Below are positions 7,433-10,854 of a stretch of DNA of 10,854 bases, piece after piece. The notes beneath the pieces were generated by a model, which searched no databases, had not been told where the DNA came from, and worked only from the letters and a program-made list of their open reading frames with translations. A program made the translations under genes and the position numbers. The DNA is taken from positions 1-10,854 of the forward strand of contig JALLAZ010001861.1 of the NCBI GenBank assembly GCA_036939755.1, written 5' to 3'. Each line of letters begins with the position of its first letter. Position 1 is the stretch's first letter. Source of the stretch: Stephanodiscus triporus. Its lineage: Eukaryota; Bacillariophyta; Thalassiosirophyceae; Thalassiosirales; Thalassiosiraceae.

Positions 7433-8970
7433 ATGAACCGCAACTCTGACGATGGCTCCGCCCGCAGCACTGACTCCCTTCCTACTCCCCGAGTATTAGA
7501 GAACGATGATGCCGCAGCAGCAGACCCTCCGGGTGAGACATTCGCTGAATTTTTTTACGTCAGTGAAGGCAATCGTTCTTTGAAGTTGCTGGCAATACTG
7601 AGCTTGGGAATGACCAACGACGATGGTAGTCCACTCTTCAATCCATCCATATTGCCATGGAGTGCTGCTCTTCATCCGTCTGCATTAAAAATGACCGCCA
7701 ATGACTTGCGCAATGAAGTCAAAAGGCGCTGCGTTGCCGAAAATGTTCCCAATGCACCTCGGCCTAATCAATGGACTGTGGCAAAATGCACCGATTGGCT
7801 GGAGAAAAATTCGATTGTTGCCAACGATGAAATTGCGTATATAAAAAACAGTATCGCCCATCGGATTACTGTGGCGCAGGAGGCAAATCTTAATGCCCTC
7901 CCTAGCTCTCAGCCCGTTGCGTTGTCCAATTTGGTACTGGCAACTGGATTGGAAAGTACACCCACCTACAATTAATTCATGCCATCGTTGATGACAACGA
8001 GATCAAAACGGTGTGCCTACATTGGCTCATTATCCCGAATGGTTGAATGGTGATCAAAAACAGGCGGACGCCAGAAGGAATTGCAGAAAATGTTTGGACT
8101 ATGGTTGCTCATAAGTGGAATGACCCCCTCTTCCAGCCAACGACATCAGTAAAGGGAACACATTCGGATTTTGCTCGTGCAATTTCAATTCCCTTTGACT
8201 CTGTCTGCAAGTTTCAGCCCACGACCCCAGAAATAGTGGAAGAGAAGTGGAACACAATGAATTTGGCTCTGAAGAGAGCAATTCAGAACTGGGAGCGCAG
8301 TGGACAGGGAGATGGTGGGTACACTGAAGAGGAGGAGATAATGGATGACAACACCAATGATGAAGAAGAGGAGAATGGTGGGGAGGACACATTTGCTTTT
8401 GGAAGCTTGACAAGACGTCTACCGAAGGCATTAGATTTGTGTCACAACGTTTTTGATGATAAGTCTACCTATCTTCTTTACCTGTGGGACATTCTGGAAG
8501 AGCATGATTTGATGCAATCGACAATGTAACAATTGCTTGAAGGTGTCTGTTCTGGGAATGGGGGTTCTGGAGTTCCGTCTGTCATTGGAGGCAAACGCTA
8601 CAAAGATGATGACAAGTCATTGTCGGCATTGTCGAAAAAAAGCAGAAACAATGAGGAGGCAGTATTTGCACAATTGAGCTCCAGCATCAACAAACACAGT
8701 AATTCACTTGTGGCAGCTGCCAAAATAGCAGCCACAGAGCAGGCAAAGAATTGCATTGATTCTTGCCGCAATGCCAATGCAATCCACAGTCATATTAATT
8801 CCCTGCGAGACACCAAACAAAACATGGTGATTCGTATGTTGGCTCCAGATGTGATGTCAAACAAGGAAACGTTTGATGCCATTGCTCATGAAGTGAAGGG
8901 GATTGAGGAAGAGATTGTGACAAATGTGGAGGAGTTGGATAATATTCCTTTCAATGCCCGTAAAGAGTAA
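7433..8970 (+). pseudogene. Broken Myb/SANT-like accessory gene of the Harbinger element
   Basis: The intact gene would encode about 510 residues. ATG 7433 sits in a good context (CCACCATGA). Upstream codons in the same frame cover the terminal repeat and are not taken as coding. A segment with TANDLRNEVKRRC, WTVAKCTDWLE (about 7691-7810) looks like a small SAP-like helix-turn-helix. Then come VDDNEIKT, TPEGIAENVW, KWNDPLFQP and the Myb/trihelix-like segment VEEKWNTMNLALKRAI..NWERSGQGDGG (about 8236-8315), an acidic run, and a LLYLWDILEEHDL helix. The frame breaks three times. A frameshift near 7960-7975 sends the reading from TAA 7973 into LIHAIVDDNEIK in another frame. An in-frame TGA is at 8044-8046 and a TAA at 8527-8529. 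Coding similarity continues through each break, which argues for decay and not introns. Related proteins bind transposon ends and help the transposase. The family match is from memory of diatom proteins. Confidence 0.65.
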
Positions 8971-9064
8971 TCGTAGTCCAAACTAGATATATGAAAGTAT
9001 TGTAATTTTCAACTTATTGTAATAATAAAATATTTGTGTTGTTCTACTTAATACTCATTTTATT
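8971..9064. other. Spacer between the convergent transposon genes
   Basis: A short AT-rich stretch with AATAAAA (9023-9029), a candidate polyadenylation signal for the plus-strand accessory gene. No coding potential is visible. Confidence 0.4.
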
Positions 9065-9075
9065 CTACTTAATAC
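9042..9075. repeat. 13-base direct repeat TTCTACTTAATAC
   Basis: Two perfect copies at 9042-9054 and 9063-9075, 21 bases apart. The second copy contains the complement of the transposase stop codon (9065-9067). A small tandem duplication in the 3' region is the simplest explanation. Confidence 0.75.
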
Positions 9076-10454
9076 GACTGGTTGGTCGCTTCCAATGCCT
9101 GTCCACAATCAATTCAAACAGTACAGTCCGAGATAAGGCAATCTGTGCCATCAGTCATCGTTGATGCCTAATAAAAGTTTCTGGAATATCAGAAAAATGC
9201 TCCCCCAAATGAAGTAAATCTGTCGGCACCACTGCACTAGTTTGTTCAGGATTGTCATTGCGCAAACCAACATAGCCAGCACTTGCATTCATCATGTGAT
9301 ACCGGTCTTGGTCCAGCAGTTATGGAATTTCTCGCTGCTCTGGTGCATCTGATTCTCTGATGCAAAAATTGTGCAGCTTCGCCAATGCAATCACCATGCA
9401 AACAACTTTTGCGATGCTAACATTCCGTGGCATTGCCATCCTCAGAATCCCCCATCTCTACACCAGCATTCCAAAAGTGCACTCTACCCAAATTTGTTGC
9501 TGCAAGTGAAAAAAATCATAGTTGTCCTGCAGCTTTGTTTGGATCACCTCCAACATTTGTGAAGGGAGTTTCCATGTACAACGATTTTAAATAACCAAAC
9601 AATACGAACCTTTTATTATTTGCGTCTTGATGCATCAATCCATTCTCAAGCCATTTGTGCAAATCGCTAGCCTCAAATGCCATGCAATCAGAAGAGGCAC
9701 CACAGTTCTTAATTGAAATGTCAATTATGTGACCTCGACAATCCAAGACCGCCTGACAATTCAAACCATACTTGTGCTTCTGACCACATAAGAACTTCTT
9801 GTGGTCAATGCCTGCCTTCTTTGCCTCCTTTAAGCTTGGTTTTAGGATCCAAATCAAAAACCCATCAATTGCTCCAGCACAGTTCCAAATGCCAGGTGTA
9901 CTTGCAGCTTCAAATCCGGCTGCAATCTTTCTCTGCACTTTGAGTGTCTCTGGGTTCACCACATCAGCAACTATCCACACACTTGATAGAACCTCTGAGT
10001 ATGCAATTCCAAACATGCACATGATATCATAAGGAGATCCACCAGCAAAGTAATGAAGTACAGCTCTGAGATGAATGCTTGTGGTGATTGGGCCATTTGG
10101 AATGGGAGGAAGCGAGTACCTGCCGCCGTCCCGCCCTCCCTTGCGCTCGTATCCACTTGACTCGTCAATAGCACTACATATATGGGGCAACAAAATAGAA
10201 TGCAGACGCCAAAAACCATCCAATGACATGCAGAAAGCCCATCAAAAAATTTGTGCTCCCATTACATCAAATATTTCTGTTACTTGAATGCGCTGCCGCG
10301 GCTGCACAAACCTACCACTCCGCTGCCGTGAGCGCTCCTCTCTCATCCTATAATAATAAGCAGCCGCAATGGCAGCTGCCTGAATTACAGGAGCAGAGGA
10401 CGCCCCAAGGTACAATTCATCTGTGGCCTCCTCCAATGAAAAAAGACTTGCCAT
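9065..10454 (-). pseudogene. Broken PIF/Harbinger DDE transposase
   Basis: The best intact piece (10229 to 9516) shows a Harbinger-type DDE domain. It has YSLPPIPNGPIT and LHYFAGGSPYDIM early, and GAIDGF with the first catalytic Asp at 9864-9866. Next come NCQAVLDCRGHIIDISIKN and CGASSDCMAFEAS, then YMETPFTNVGG. Where the second Asp is expected (GDNAY-type motif), the sequence reads G-Y (9591-9596), as if DNA had been deleted in frame. After a one-base frameshift near 9525-9550 the C-terminal part resumes as DNYDFFHLQQQ, VECTFGMLV*RWGILR (third catalytic acid, Glu), KLHNFCIRES and WKRPTS, ending at TAG 9065-9067. Additional stops in frame are TGA 10242-10244, TAG 9458-9460, TAA 9320-9322 and TGA 9155-9157. 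The N-terminal part from ATG 10454 (QPRQRIQVTEIFDV) is joined to the core across the first stop. In life it would cut and join the element's ends, but this copy cannot. Confidence 0.82.
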
Positions 10455-10531
10455 GGCTAGTGTGTGGAGTTGTCATCAACATAGACTGTTGATCGTCTTG
10501 TTCTGATATGTGCTGATTGTCTGATGATGGA

Positions 10532-10584
10532 CGTGGCGGGAGGGAGTATGCAAGTACGCATCTGCACTCTCTGCCTCCAGAGAT
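10532..10584 (-). repeat. Right terminal inverted repeat region
   Basis: Read on the minus strand, the blocks ATCTCTGGAGGCAGA (10584-10570), TGCGTAC (10560-10554) and TCCCGCCACG (10541-10532) match the left-end blocks in order. They lie just upstream of the transposase start, as expected for an element terminus. Confidence 0.7.
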
Positions 10585-10854
10585 AAAACACAACCGGATG
10601 ATGGACAGTACATTTGAGTATGTATGCAACTTATGCACAACAAATGAATTCATACCATCTCGTTCTGGGGGGGGAATCCCTGAGATAAAGAAGTAAGTGG
10701 ATATATGTATCTGCTCTATGTACTTACAATACCCATTTTTACGTAGCCAAAACATATTCTCTGGCTCAAAACACAAACAAACCTCCGGGCTCCTTGGCTC
10801 ACTCAAATTCGAACACTGTGACGGAGCTACTGTATGTAACTTCCACAAAGGTAG
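10585..10854. other. Right flank of the transposon, nothing recognised
   Basis: About 270 bases with an eight-G run (10667-10674) and no recognised gene. A minus-strand open frame of about 143 codons runs from near the window edge to 10417, overlapping the inverted repeat and the transposase N-terminus in another frame. Its translation has no recognisable motif or realistic composition, so I do not call it a gene. Confidence 0.5.

Larger units (their letters stand above)
7246..10584. mobile_element. Degenerate PIF/Harbinger-like DNA transposon
   Basis: The unit of about 3.3 kb combines the two-gene plan of PIF/Harbinger elements, a DDE transposase (minus strand) and a Myb/SANT-like DNA-binding protein (plus strand), in convergent orientation. 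Imperfect terminal inverted repeats in three collinear blocks bracket it: 7246-7260 against 10570-10584 (14 of 15), 7266-7272 against 10554-10560 (7 of 7), and 7305-7314 against 10532-10541 (10 of 10). The spacers between blocks differ in length. I could not identify the exact termini or the 3-base TTA/TAA target duplication expected for Harbinger, so the boundaries are minimal estimates. Both genes are broken, so the copy should be non-autonomous. Superfamily assignment rests on recognised transposase motifs. Confidence 0.75.

Noticed and set aside
10417..10848. A 143-codon minus-strand frame near the right edge
   Set aside because: It overlaps the inverted repeat and the transposase start in another frame, contains no family motif, and could be chance in a flank of moderate AT content.

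Overview
This window looks like nuclear DNA of a unicellular eukaryote, most probably a centric diatom or another stramenopile. Three things point that way: a multi-exon gene with short GT-AG introns (93-166 bases), closely packed genes in mixed orientation, and a Harbinger-type transposon whose two proteins resemble families I associate with diatom genomes. The organism assignment is inference. No bacterial signals (Shine-Dalgarno sites, operons) are evident.

Layout. (1) 1-243 is the upstream region of the first gene and holds a 15-codon upstream ORF. (2) 244-3012, plus strand, is a single-exon 922-residue polytopic membrane protein of the rhomboid superfamily. Its catalytic Ser and His positions read Thr and Ala, so it looks like an inactive (pseudoprotease) rhomboid with a long disordered N-terminus and a Cys-rich C-terminal tail. 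(3) 3013-3616 is a gene-free convergent spacer. (4) 3617-4672, minus strand, is a METTL13/EEF1AKMT4-like SAM-dependent methyltransferase with a possible organelle-targeting N-terminus. (5) 4673-4885 is a compact divergent promoter. (6) 4886-7095, plus strand, is a four-exon phosphoacetylglucosamine mutase (PGM3/AGM1 family). I resolved its exon junctions by eye, and the splice joins restore the family sequence. (7) 7246-10584 is a dead PIF/Harbinger-like DNA transposon. It has imperfect terminal inverted repeats in three collinear blocks, a plus-strand Myb/SANT-like accessory gene (7433-8970) and a convergent minus-strand DDE transposase (9065-10454). Both genes carry several stops and a frameshift, and the transposase has also lost the residues around its second catalytic Asp. 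(8) 10585-10854 holds nothing I recognise.

How the genes relate. The three host genes belong to unrelated pathways: membrane protein handling, protein methylation, and UDP-GlcNAc supply for glycans and possibly chitin. Only the methyltransferase and mutase share a regulatory region. The transposon lies about 150 bases downstream of the mutase stop codon. I do not see a clear new multi-gene system. The features most worth a second look are the pseudo-rhomboid, the transposon fossil, and the repeated AGTACC/GGTACT dyads in the divergent promoter.
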